Assembly: GCF_051020985.1 (NCBI RefSeq)
Contig: NC_135007.1
Location: 10,815,501-10,879,500, forward strand
DNA: 64,000 nt
Direction of reading: 5' to 3'
Source: Nomia melanderi
Taxonomy: Eukaryota > Arthropoda > Insecta > Hymenoptera > Halictidae
Position numbers and translations under genes: made by a program. The notes below the pieces were generated by a model. The model had not been told where the DNA came from. It searched no databases and saw nothing but the letters and a program-made list of their open reading frames with translations. Shown in pieces: positions 26,501 through 37,600 of this stretch. Within the stretch, counting starts at the first letter, position 1. Every line of letters begins with the position of its first letter.

Positions 26501-26529
26501 CACCGCATAAATGTAATTTATGGAATTGA
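20328..26529 (+). CDS. Neprilysin-like M13 zinc metallopeptidase (complete)
   Basis: Ectoenzyme family that cleaves small signalling peptides. Seventeen exons: 20328-20514, 21681-21842, 22112-22195, 22424-22635, 22822-23043, 23119-23232, 23669-23810, 23987-24104, 24351-24441, 24525-24701, 24784-24884, 24958-25016, 25102-25153, 25220-25287, 25382-25527, 25710-25871, 26350-26529. All phases agree and the sum is 758 aa, normal for M13. Visible landmarks: VCETAHC and MDTSVDPCEDFYQYACGSW near the start of the ectodomain; NAFYTP at about 546; zinc motif GHELSH (His587, Glu588, His591); ENLAD with the third zinc ligand Glu654 and Asp658; the KYRIIG substrate arginine; terminal CNLWN (family CxxW). 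The catalytic residues are intact, so an active enzyme is expected. Intron 2 is GC-AG. The N-terminus is the uncertain part: residues 11-26 could be a signal peptide, or an anchor exon may lie upstream. The exact Nep paralogue cannot be assigned. Confidence 0.93.
21392..21619. mobile_element. MITE family C copy in peptidase intron 1
   Basis: 228 bp. Ends CAACACTAGAACTACCGAG and GGGGTAGTTCTACTGTTAA are inverted repeats. It lies 60 bp before the exon 2 acceptor of the peptidase. Confidence 0.75.
25220..25287 (+). CDS. M13 peptidase exon 14 (HExxH zinc site)
   Basis: Small exon of 68 bases encoding AITYAVTGFIIGHELSHGFD. HELSH supplies two zinc-binding histidines and the general-base glutamate. 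The family consensus is GHEITHGFDD, so the core is intact with conservative changes. Confidence 0.95.
25710..25871 (+). CDS. M13 peptidase exon 16 (third zinc ligand)
   Basis: 54 codons. ENLADAVGV contains the glutamate that is the third zinc ligand and the aspartate that positions it. The family consensus continues ENIADNGG, so N-G is replaced by A-V here without loss of the catalytic residues. Confidence 0.94.
25945..26240. repeat. Imperfect long inverted repeat (foldback) in the last peptidase intron
   Basis: The left arm, about 25945-26067, and right arm, about 26115-26240, are reverse complements with scattered mismatches. Shared blocks include CGATGTGCTTAGC, TTTCGATGATT and TTATTTGTTGTCAAC. 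The loop is about 47 bases. It fills most of the 478 bp intron. Confidence 0.8.
26350..26529 (+). CDS. M13 peptidase last exon
   Basis: 59 codons and a TGA stop at 26527-26529. It carries AWCSSVRPLYAEN, KYRIIGSLTNMAAF (substrate-carboxylate arginine) and the C-terminal CNLWN, one residue longer than the usual CxxW end. A poly(A) signal follows at 26699. Confidence 0.94.
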   Translation, partial: AWCSSVRPLYAENVANSDEHSPPKYRIIGSLTNMAAFTETFQCSQNSPMNPPHKCNLWN

Positions 26530-26698
26530 ATAGTGTACTGTAAAAAGCGAATTTGTATAATTTTATACGTGTAAGTGTTGACATTAAAATGAAGTAAATG
26601 TTGTAAGCAATGTGAAAGTACTCGTATTGATGAAATACTCTTTGCGACGGGACATTTCCTTTCAAGAAATGAAACTGCAAACAAAATATTAATTAATG

Positions 26699-26704
26699 AA
26701 TAAA
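26699..26704 (+). terminator. Candidate poly(A) signal of the M13 peptidase gene
   Basis: AATAAA 170 bases after the stop codon in an AT-rich stretch. Position and strand fit a cleavage signal; the cleavage site itself is not visible. Confidence 0.55.
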
Positions 26705-26975
26705 AATCACGTGCTTTCTGCTACGTAATGGATATGCAAATTGAAGATCGAATCGGATTGAAATTTCTAACGTGAATACTAGTGATTCCAGGATGAAATA
26801 ACTCGCAGAGATACAGAACTATTTTGACAGCGCTTTATTCAATGTCGTACGGGAGGAAATCAAGTATTTTTAAAACAAAATACTTATACAAAACGTATAA
26901 AACCGTGGATTTGTACATCGATCTATTACGCGGGCGATCGCGCGATATAACGTAACTGCTTAAGTACACAATATA

Positions 26976-26981
26976 TTTATT
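26976..26981 (-). terminator. Candidate poly(A) signal of the USP gene
   Basis: AATAAA on the minus strand 853 bases after the USP stop. A second copy at 26839-26834 is an alternative. Chosen by orientation and position only. Confidence 0.35.
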
Positions 26982-27282
26982 TATGTATATATATATTTAT
27001 ATATATATATATGAACATCAACGCCTATCAACATAAAATAAAAAAAAAAAAGAGAAAAACTTCACGCTTTCATCAGAGATCATATTCCGTCCACGCTTCC
27101 GTTACGATTACTACGTTCGCTACCTCCAGTCTGGCCCTCGATTACTTGTTTCTACAATTTAACGATAAGAACTCTACGTGTAGCATGGCTAGTATCACAA
27201 TTCTGACAATCTGTCTCCCGAACGAAGTACAATGGGGCATCGAACGAACGTGTGCGTCAAACAGAAGTGTTAATATTTAAAC

Positions 27283-27345
27283 TTCACTCTCTCCCACTTT
27301 CTCTCCCTCTCTTTCTCTCCCTCTCTCTCTCTCACTCTCGCTCGA
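27283..27345. repeat. Pyrimidine (CT)n microsatellite
   Basis: Interrupted CTCTCT/CTTTCTCTCC tract, probably within the USP 3' UTR, where the transcript would read as purine-rich (GA)n. Confidence 0.85.
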
Positions 27346-27833
27346 ACTACCTAAAGTTAATCCTTAATGAATACTTTATACAACGAAAAAAACTTAACGG
27401 ATTTAACCTAAGAGCTAACATTATATGCAACAGAAGAAGCTCGGATAATACTAGACAATAAAAAAAAATCGAACTGATCCACTCGACACAGAAAGCATGA
27501 AACAACGATCGCTCTAGGAAAGTCGAGTACACTGTTTCTACACGATCTACCATAAGTTACAAGCGACGCTAAGTACATGATCAATGATACACGTCCGATA
27601 AAACATAATAGCTGCACGACGAAGGTCTTCACTGACACGCGTCTACGCCTAATCTAAACTTTGTACAAAGCAGAGAAATATCTTCATGCATCGGTTCTCC
27701 CGAAGGGTCAGCTGCAATTGATCGAGTCTCTGTAGCCTAGGGAAAGGAAACTTACACGTGAGAGTTCAATGAACATATTAGACAATAGTTTTCGCTACGA
27801 ATCCCAGATTCTCGAGTCTCATCGATAGGAGTC

Positions 27834-30800
27834 TCAGTTCTTAGGCCGGAAGCGGGACATGTAGAAGTCGCAGTCCGAGCAGTAGATCGCTGGTTCGGTG
27901 ACCTGCTTCTTGCGGCAGAGGTGGCACGGAGCCGTCCTGGCCGCGGTTGATACAGCGGGTTTCTGCAAGGAAGACGTGGATTGCGGAGGAACCGCGGCAT
28001 TGCCTTTCGCAGAGGACACGAAATGCATCTGTTTGCTCTGCTTCGAAACTGGCGGATGCTGGTAGGTCGGGTACTTCATATTCGACTGTATCTGACCGTT
28101 CTGTAGAGGGTTCGGGTAGGTTTGATTAGGCGCCAGGATGTTCTGCTGGTCAGGCTTCTGCGGTGGTCTCTGATAATTCTCGTGCCTCTGCTGGTAGTTC
28201 TGCACTCCCTGTTGCTGTTGATAGGACGCGGATGGATTCGGTGGCGGCTGATACTGCGGCAAGGGTTGGTTCACTCTGTTCTGTTGAGGAACCGATTGAT
28301 AAGGATAACCCTGATAGGAACTGTGGGTGTACTGGTTCTGATACGGGCTTGGTGACTGGGTCGGCGGATAAGCGAACTGCTGCTGGGAGTGCTGCACGGT
28401 TATCGGGCTGGCGTTGTGAGTCCCGATCCTCTGGTTCACGTTCGGTTGCTGTTGTTGTTGCTGCTGCTGCTGTTGCTGGGACATCTGCTTGTTAACCTGG
28501 TTGTGCTGTTGCTCCAGTTGGTAGTACGTTTGGTAGCTGTTCTTTTGGCACATCGGCTTCTGTTGCTGCACGTTGTTTTGAACGTATTGTCCGTGTATTT
28601 GACTCGGATACGGGCTAGCCGGTTTCTGCGTCTGAGAGATGGGTATGCTCTGATTCCTCGGATGAGACGTCTGCGTTTGGGGGTAAGAGCTTTGCAGCTG
28701 CACGTAGGGCATGTACCCGTTCTGAGAGTACCTGATTTGCTGTTGCAGCTGAGGAGAATAGGAAGTAGGCGGTTTGGAGACATTTGGAACTCCGGAATAT
28801 GTTTCTCTGACGACGTCTTGTCCTTCGTTTCCGTAGGAACTGGAAAGTTTTTTGTCCGATAACGAGCCCACGGATTCATTCGAGTTCTGTCGACCGAAGG
28901 TAGGCTTTATGGTGTCTGGAATTGGTATCGGATTCACGCTTCTCAGTTGATCTTGGTAGGGTGTCGCTGGCACGCTGTCAGCTTCGCTCTTCAGAGGAAG
29001 AGTCTGCTGCTGGAATTTTATGACTGTGCCATTCTCCCGGTTCAGTTCTGCCTCCTGAAGACTTCTGATCTCGCGGAGGACCTGAGCGGTCTCCGGTTTG
29101 TTCATTGCCGAGCGGAGTACCCTTTCCAGGATCGGGTTCGGTATGTAAGAATCTTTCTCGTCGTCTTCTGCGGTAGCCACGAGGACCACTTGGTCGCAGA
29201 ATGAGACGCTCTTCTTCTTACCAATCCTTCGCTTCACCTTTCTGGGCGCAATGTCTTCTTCGCTCGGCAGGATCGTTGTGTTCTGAATGGTGTTCTGCAT
29301 AGCGACTTCACTGATGTCGTCTTCGGGGTAGTCGATAGGCAAGCCATTCTCATGGGGCAGCGTCAAAGACATAGACATTAGTGCGGCATTCAAACCGCTC
29401 TGTTGCGCGTTCATTGGATTATTGGGCGTAGCAGTGGAAATGAAGGTATTCTGGCTGGAGCTTGATTCGAAACTGGAGTTCAAAATTGACTGACTCGAAG
29501 GCGTTTCGGGCTTAGTGAAGGCAGCCAGGTTCTGCGATGAGAGTTTCATCGGCCTCGTTTCCTCCGCCTGTTGGACATCTTGCGGGACATCCATCGTTGG
29601 CGAAGGCGATACGCAGTTCACACTCTGTTTGCCTGGTAGCTTCTGCTCAGCTTCCGTCTTCGGGGCAGGCTGCAGTTTGATCTGTTCGAATCTAGCTGCC
29701 ATATCCTTCACAGAAGAAACGACTCGGGGACAATCGGGAACGTCACGGCTGACCGGATCATAATTTTGTCCCAAACTGTTCATCATCAGATCGCTGGTCC
29801 TCCTCGCAACTGTTGGTCCAGTGATCGAAGAAGGTGACGCCCTTACCTTCGGTATATCCTGGTCCAAGGGATTCTGTTTTTTCAATCTTCTTTCGGCCTG
29901 CTTGGCCTGCAGCTCGCGGAGCCACGTTTCGCTGGCAGATTTCTCCTCGTCCTCCTGCTCTACAGGCCTTCTCTCTTCCCTGCCTTTAGAAGCCAGAATC
30001 TGATCCCTTTTGATCTGCAGTTGGGTTAATAAACTGCTGATCTGCTGATTCTCCAACTGCTGTTGGCGCTGTTGCATGGAAATGGAAGACTGTTGTTGTT
30101 GATACTGCTGCTGGTATTGTTGCTGCTGATACTGTTGTTGGTATTGTTGTTGCTGGTATTGCTGTTGCTGGTATTGTTGTTGATTATCCTGAGGGTGATT
30201 GGAAGTATCGTCAATTGGTGGTGGCGGCGGAGGGAAATCCTCACTGGCCTGCCTCGAATGCGAGACAGAGTGAATCGATGGGTACGGTGGAGGAGGAAAG
30301 TCTTCGCTAGGCTGCCTCGAATGAGAGACATTCCCGTTTTCGGGATACGGAGGCAACATGTCCACCTGACTCGGCTGCTTCACGGGACTTTGCTCGTTGT
30401 GTACATCCGCGCGGGTCACTACAAACGTAGGCTCGTACAAAATCCCATTAGCGTACTGCACGACATCATCCTGAATTCTAGGTTTGTTGTTGTAATTCTG
30501 GCAAGACGAAGATACATTGCTGGTGCTCTTCTCCATGCTGTAGGAGGGTAGAAACGGTAACGAATGAGACTCGGAAGAGTAGTCGGTGTAGTTCGATGTT
30601 CTGTTAGCACTGTTGGACGAAGTCCCGGTGCTCATGTGATTCCAGTATGCTCCGTTCTGTTCTTGGGCTGAGTTAGAGGAACACTGTCCCTCGGACTGGT
30701 ACATCGACTTGTCCGTTTGCTGCTCGTTGTGCACTTCACCCGAACACTTAGACTTGCTAAGCTGAGAAGTGGTCCTGAGCGGAGGTGGCGGAGGTACCTT

Positions 30801-31645
30801 CGCTACGTGTAACACTTTGCCGGCGCTTCCGTGGAAGCTTTTCCTCATCAGACGACTTCTTTCTAGGTTCGGGTTGCTCGTGTTGCCCGGGCTACTGTTG
30901 CTGTTCCCGGTGAACTCCAGGTGGCCCTCTGACAGGTAACCGCTCAGAGACTGGCACACCTCGTTCCCCTTCAAACCTACGCTGGAATCGTCCACTGACT
31001 GCTTTGGCAAGGTGTTCGAGGAGCCCTCGACGCTCACGCTCGTCTGTCCGTCTTGTCCCTCGCGCAGATCTGGCATGCTTCTGTTCTTCCTCTTGATCAA
31101 TCCCCCCATCAACAGTTTCCTGCGAATCTTGTGCTGTTTCTTTCCTTGCTTCTGTTCGCCGTTCGCATTGCTCGGTTGAGGATTTCTTGAGTTACTGCTG
31201 ACTACGTCAACGGTATCCTTCGATTTCTCGAGTTTTGTTCCTTTAGGGGATGGCGAGGAACGTGGAGGAGCTATGGAGAAGTCTTTCGAGACGTTCTTGT
31301 TTCTCTCCTCGCTCCGAGCTCGCTTTTTATCCTTCTTGTCATCGTCGCAGCGCTTTGCACGGCTGAACAGACCCGTCCTCTGGACTGGTCGGTCGTAGAG
31401 CATGTACTCTTCGTCCTCGATCACGTTCACCGCTGTAGCCTTGCTACGCAGAGTCTTCTTCTTCGGTAGGGTGGCGTAGATCTCGATACTCTTCGCTGCC
31501 GGCTTGTCTGTGACTGTTGCTGCTGTACCTGTCAGAAGTTCGCGACTGTTTTGCCTCGAGTGGTTACCCTTGTCTCTGGAACTCTGCCGAGAGTGCTGGC
31601 CGGATTTGCTGTTTTCTCTTGAGTGTCTACCTTCCGGTGCACCTT
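27834..31645 (-). CDS. ec: USP53/54 last exon: long disordered tail
   Basis: 3812 bases, stop TGA at 27836-27834. Features in order: SRQNSR/SRQSSR serine motifs; KIRRKLLMGGLIKRKNRSMP, a basic conserved-looking motif; proline motifs FPPPPYP (PPxY type) and FPPPPPPI; a long YQQQQ-repeat; KKSVSFCDQVVLVATAEDD, where KSVSF resembles an RVxF PP1-docking site; YIPNPILERVLRSAM; a second pure glutamine run; Tyr/Gln/Pro-rich repeats; and a terminal CHLC...CSDC pair that could bind zinc. No introns interrupt it. Confidence 0.94.
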
Positions 31646-34600
31646 CTGGAATTAATGATTAGTATTTCATTATTTTTGCTATCAATTAAACACGTTAACA
31701 ATTTTATTTTCAATTTAAGTTAAGGGATTGTAAAAGATTTCCGCTGCTTCGACATGGACAAATAAAAATAATGTTTCCAAGTACGAACCTTCTTTCTCTC
31801 CATTAGCAGTCGCCTGCTCCTGCAGCATTCTCCTGTGCAAGCTTCTCGTTCTCATAACGCAAGTGTTATGCTTCATCCTCGCTATGGTGATCGTGTGAGG
31901 ATTGTTATACGGCGCGTCCATCGCAGCTCTAGCTTTGCTGCTCGCAGCGCTGCATAGTGCTACCGCAGTGCTAAGATCGCCGGCATCTTCGGCTGCTCGA
32001 GATTTGTCCAGCAACGCGTCGGTTTCCTTGCAGAGACGTTCGCAGTCGTCGCCTGAAGATGCTTGATAGCCCTCTGGGATCTGAGCAAGCTGTAATAAAT
32101 AATTACATATTCCTTATTGCCTTGACAGTCGTAAAATATGTAAAATTACATTGAACATCACAATTCCAAATTTCTAAAGTACAAAAACATTTCTAATAGA
32201 GTTTAGAGTAAAACAGATTGATTTCTCTTTAACTTCAACATCTCTAAGTGAATGAACAAACATTTGCTTCGTAATCTGCAGGGATTAGGGCAGCAAACAG
32301 TTAAAGAATCAATAAATTATGAAACTTGGTGTATACCTGCAGATTATGCTTTAGACCCTGCTGAAGAGGAAGGCTATCCGTGGAGGATAAGGAATACGAG
32401 TCGTATCCAGCGTCGTAATGCCCGCTGCTGCTGCTAGACAGCTCTCCAGACTTGCTGGTCGGGCTCTTGGGCACCCCCGAATTCCTCTGCATTTTGTTCA
32501 CGATGTACAGATACGGATTATCCATAGTCGTCGACGAACTCGACGACGCGCTGTTCCGATCGCCGGACCAATTTCCAGAATCCCGTCTCCTTGGCACGTT
32601 CAAGTGATCCGGGATGCTGATACCATCCTGCGGCGTCGAACCAGCGCTGAGACTGCGAGTCAGTTGCATTTGTTGTTTCTTCTGCTGCTGCATCACGTTT
32701 TCGACTGCTCGCCGGCTGATGTACTTCGATTCTACATCGCCGTCCACTGTGTCTACACCCTTTAAAATAAAGAAAGACCACGTTCATTAGAGCTGTATTC
32801 TTTAATTCGTCACTTATCATATTGGCTTGGGTAAAGACACTTTTGTTAACAGTTAACCCTTTGCACTCGAGGTGACTCTCAGTCACCACTTGATTTGATA
32901 CAGCAAAACTAAGTTGAATATTTAATATTTTAAATTAAACTTTGTACTGCTGTGTGAAATATTTAAATAAAATAGCTTCGTTGCCTTACTGATCTATGAA
33001 TTAGCGTTCAATTATTTTGAAGCAATGTCCTCTATATTTCATCGGAAAATGTTGAATATTTCCAGTGAAGAACTTTCGAATACAAAGGGTTAATATAGAC
33101 TAATCACTTCTATTATTACTAATTAATATATACTAATTAATTTCATATTTATTAATCTCTAAAGTGAACTACAGACATTCGTTTCGTCTCTAATTTAAAA
33201 TAATTTCATTTCGAACGTAATGTAACTTGTAAAATTGAGTTCAGGCCTAAAATCTTACTTGATTGCCGAAGATGTTGTTCTGTATGTCAGTGAGGTTCTG
33301 ATAATCGCTGTAGATCCTGCGTTGCGTGTAAAAATGAGGAGGACTATCCGGGTTTGGCGTGATGGCACGTCTAGCAGTGCTGTTGATCGATGGTTTCTCC
33401 GGGCTCGGGGTGATCGATCGTCGAACATTATTCTTCGGTGGTGTCTTCAAGCCATTCCCATTTGGGAACGGCGTCACTGTTTTCGGAGCGTTCTCCGTGT
33501 TAACCGGAGTGCCACCGGGCGTTGCGTACAGCAGGAGCAAAGGTTGATATCGACCCCTCCTGCATTTCTCCACCACTTGCTCCCAACGTGGACCGATTTC
33601 TTTGACGGTCGCATCGTCGAAGTAGATCCACACCTACGGGGAAGTCAAAAATAATTATTAATAAACACTACAGTGTCAATTAATCCTACCATTAACACGT
33701 TGACTGCCACTTGTCAAATTACTTGAAAACAACCACAATAAGAAAATCGATGTCGAATAAAAATATTTAGTAAGATAAGCAGCTAAATAATAGTGTAATG
33801 AGTGCACTAATACCAAATTAATAAATAGTTCTAATACCATTTGCCTTTGTTATGGAAGAATATTGCTATACAAATTGCTTGAAATTCTCGTGGCAGTCAA
33901 CGTGTCAATGCAACTGATCAAAAAGTATCGTTTATCAAATTTTATAATTTTGTATCAAATAATTTTTATATAATTCTATGTAAAATTGGTATTATATTTT
34001 AATGTACGATTAAGTTAGATATCGAATAAAGTGAAATTATTAAAATCTTTGATAAATAATATCATCTCAAATTGTAATTGTACGCAAATATAAGCGTTAA
34101 TAAGATAACGAGGCTATATTAATCGTTCAAATATATTTAAAAGTATCGTTTATTAAATTAGCAACAGAATTATGTACGAACCTTTAATTTAGTATGAAAG
34201 AAGAAGGTGGAGTAATGTTTCCCGTAATACGTGACGACTCCAACGAGATTGTGTACGGTCGAAGCACCCCATCGGGAGTCTACCACGCTGTGGAAAACGT
34301 CACTCAGCCGGAGAGACGTTCCCACGGTCGCGAAAACGTCCATGATGTGTTCCAGCGATGGACGTTCGCTATCCCATACGACTCCGACGGACACGATTTC
34401 CGGTCGGTTCATCAGGGTCCTGCAGATTTGGATTTTCGCTCCGCAGGAACTCTGGACATTCACAAAAGTACCATTCACTATTAGAATCCTGCCGTTCGAA
34501 AGAACTTCTTTCTGCGACAATGAGGAAAATCTCCAACAACTCTCTATTTAACCAGTTAACTGTGTTTGACGAGTATACAGGTCATCGTAAAGCTTGACAT

Positions 34601-37600
34601 GATACTAAATCTTTCAGCGATGAATTCTTTATTTTCTCACATAAACATATAATTCTTCTTTATTTCGCTTTGATCTTTGATTAAAATATACTCTACCTGC
34701 ATTCGTCCTGCGTTCGATGAGTACACGCTCCATTTTTTTATTTTATTGCGCGCAGAACGAGAGGTTTCTCCAACGAAATTCCACAGTTAACTGGTTAATT
34801 ATTCTCTGCTGTTAACACTACTACCGGATAGGTCAAAATAACCCATTCCTGATCTCATTTTTTCCAATTATTCGACAGATAACAGATGCTTCTCCGAAAA
34901 ACTACTAAACTGATTTAGCAACACACAAATTGAATTGCAAACCAATTGAAGTCTCAATAATTGCACTGTTGAGGATTCTACAGAACAATTTCAAAAAGGC
35001 TACTACTCAGTACATTTAGAGTTAACAATGTGATCAACAATCGAATTAAAACGTTCCAATATTTTTACAATTTCGCCAACGTCTGAGAAGTCTCAATCTA
35101 TCGCGTCGGCTACCGGAAGTGAACATCAAGTTTAAATGTCGAATATCCTCTCGGCTGTATAACAAGGAAAAATGAAGTTCCTGTTACAATAACTGGACTT
35201 GTCGCATAAATTTTCATATTTCCCTGATTGTATCGAGCATTCCAACATAACGTTACTGGAATATCAAGCATACGTTAATATGCGGTGATATTTGTCGGCA
35301 CTGTTCTACTTCAAAGAGAAAGTATACACATTACTTCCAAGAAAGGCCAAAGGAGAGTGCACCCGATCTTGCCCCTCGACCGGATGGACGAAAAGTTGAA
35401 TCACCGGAACTGTCGTTTCAGGTGCGAAACCGCGAGAGTTCCGACCGGAGGGAGCTACGAGTCTTAAGACGAGGTGTGTTACTCACCGGACAGTCCCGGA
35501 TGTCGCCCATGCCGCCAGCTTTTCGAAGAAGCTGTCCGAAAAGGTCAGGGCTGTTCCGAGAATTCGGCGGCGTTTGCCTCGCCTGCGAAGTTAGCGCTGA
35601 TGCTGACACGTAATGGACCATCTGCAAAAAGACGATGCAAAGATTATAATCATTAAAAGCTGTGTTGAGAAAACTGAGATGAAGTAAGTCTCGCGAAACA
35701 TTAGATAAATAGAGAGAAGCATTAATTATGACTAGAACCTTATGATTCACGTGAAGGCGACTTTCAGTCACCATACGATTTCACGCGGTAAAACGATCAA
35801 TGTATCAGGAATATCAATTATAATGCCTAGATACGTGAAATATTGGAATAAAATAGCTTTGCCCCTCAATGTACTTGTGATTTCCCTTCGAGTTAGGAAT
35901 ATCGTCTTCGTCAGCAAATGTTAAACATTTCGAGAAACTTCCGAGCGCGAAGGGTTAATAATTGTTAAGATATTAGAGCACTCTATCAAAATCTAGTTAA
36001 CCCTTTGCGGGCGAATGTCGACAGTTCGGCGAGAAATTTTCATATTTAAAAGACCAAATCGCAAACAAATGATTTAATTTCTCAAACAGCAAGAGATCAG
36101 CACTTAGTTTCCTTTTCTCCTATTATTTAAGCAATTGATATATAATTTAGCTTCATCTATTGAAGGTTTTGTAGCTAAAATTTGTATTACGGCACTGGGG
36201 GATAGCTCAAGGTTATTTTAATGTTTTTCATGTAATGAGATTCTAAGAAAACGTCAGAACGACAGCTGCTTGTAAGTATCTCTAGAAAAGTAATTGATTG
36301 AAACGAATGAAAAACGTTAAGCGCTTGCAAAAATGGAAACAGAGGTTTGTGGAGGTTGATGAATATCTGAATGAGATTTTCAGCTGTTGAAAGGTTTCTG
36401 GTCTAAACGTTGGCTATTATAGTGAATCGGTTCCACGGGTTGGAATAGTAGCCAGTTCGAGACGGTAAAACCGATCGGCCATGACCGATACGAGATTGCA
36501 ACGAGTTTCGCGTTTTTACAATCGGCCGACAACGCCGATACGAGCACACGAGGGGGAACAACTCCACCCACGTGAGGTGTTTGTGCTCCGCACTCGATTA
36601 TGCGGACTGGCGTGCCGTGTACGTGCTCGAAAGGGCACTGTTTTTCTTTCCTGCGGTAGAATACACCCAGCGTACACCGTAGCTGTCTGTTAAATTAAAA
36701 AATTTACGTTTCAAAGGTAAACTATTTATTTAACCCCCTTGCGCTACGATTTATTTTTCAACTATGAACACGACTACTTTGCCATTAATAATTTATTGAA
36801 AATAGAGACAAGTTTTAGGTATACTCTATGCCTGTGTTGGCTTTGAATTATAATAATTGATAACACGGATATTTCATTTATATTTACAATAATTGACTAA
36901 TATTTATATTTGTTCTGTTTGAAACATTCACCACGAGTCTCACACGTTCTTATAAGGCAAGGGGTTGAATTCTAATGAACTTCAAGAATTTCGATCATAA
37001 ATTCTGCAAATCTCGTGCTGTAGGAACTGAATGGAAAGGCTGCCTATTAAGTTCAGATGGAATTTGGATGTTTTAGTTATCGAAAATCAGCACGAATAAT
37101 CCGTTAAATTTTTATAATTTCAAGTGGACCGAATGTTAAACGAATTCTATTGGAAACCTAAATAACACGTGGAATCTTAAGGAATGTCCGGTTGACACAT
37201 TTCCTCGGTATTCACAGCTCGACACTTTTCAGCCAAAGGCTTGAAATTACAAAATTTCGTCCCAACGCATCGCTTAATGAAAGCAGAAACGTAACGGACG
37301 GTGAATGCCCAGTTTTTCTTAACGCCCGGAGCGCGAACTTCTCCGAAAATTGTACAATTTACGGACGGAAGAAGGTGTAATTATGAATCACTGTGTAATA
37401 AATGCGGGTTTCGTTATTGCGTCAGATTCTCGCCGAAAGTTCGCAGTAAGTAATTTCATGCCGGTAATTAGAAATTTAATTCACCTTTGCCGCAGGGTGC
37501 AACGTTTTCCGTGCACACTTTTTACGGCAATAAAACCCGAGCCATTAATCAGTGCCTTACAAATTGCCTTAAAACTCTCGATCGTTCGAAAAGATAAATC

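Larger units (their letters stand above)
26705..27833. other. Convergent 3' region of peptidase and USP genes
   Basis: 1.1 kb between the peptidase poly(A) signal and the USP stop codon. It contains an (AT)n tract at about 26985-27012 and a CT-rich microsatellite at 27283-27345. Most is probably USP 3' UTR. Minus-strand AATAAA candidates lie at 26981-26976 and 26839-26834, so the two 3' ends may come very close. Confidence 0.6.
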
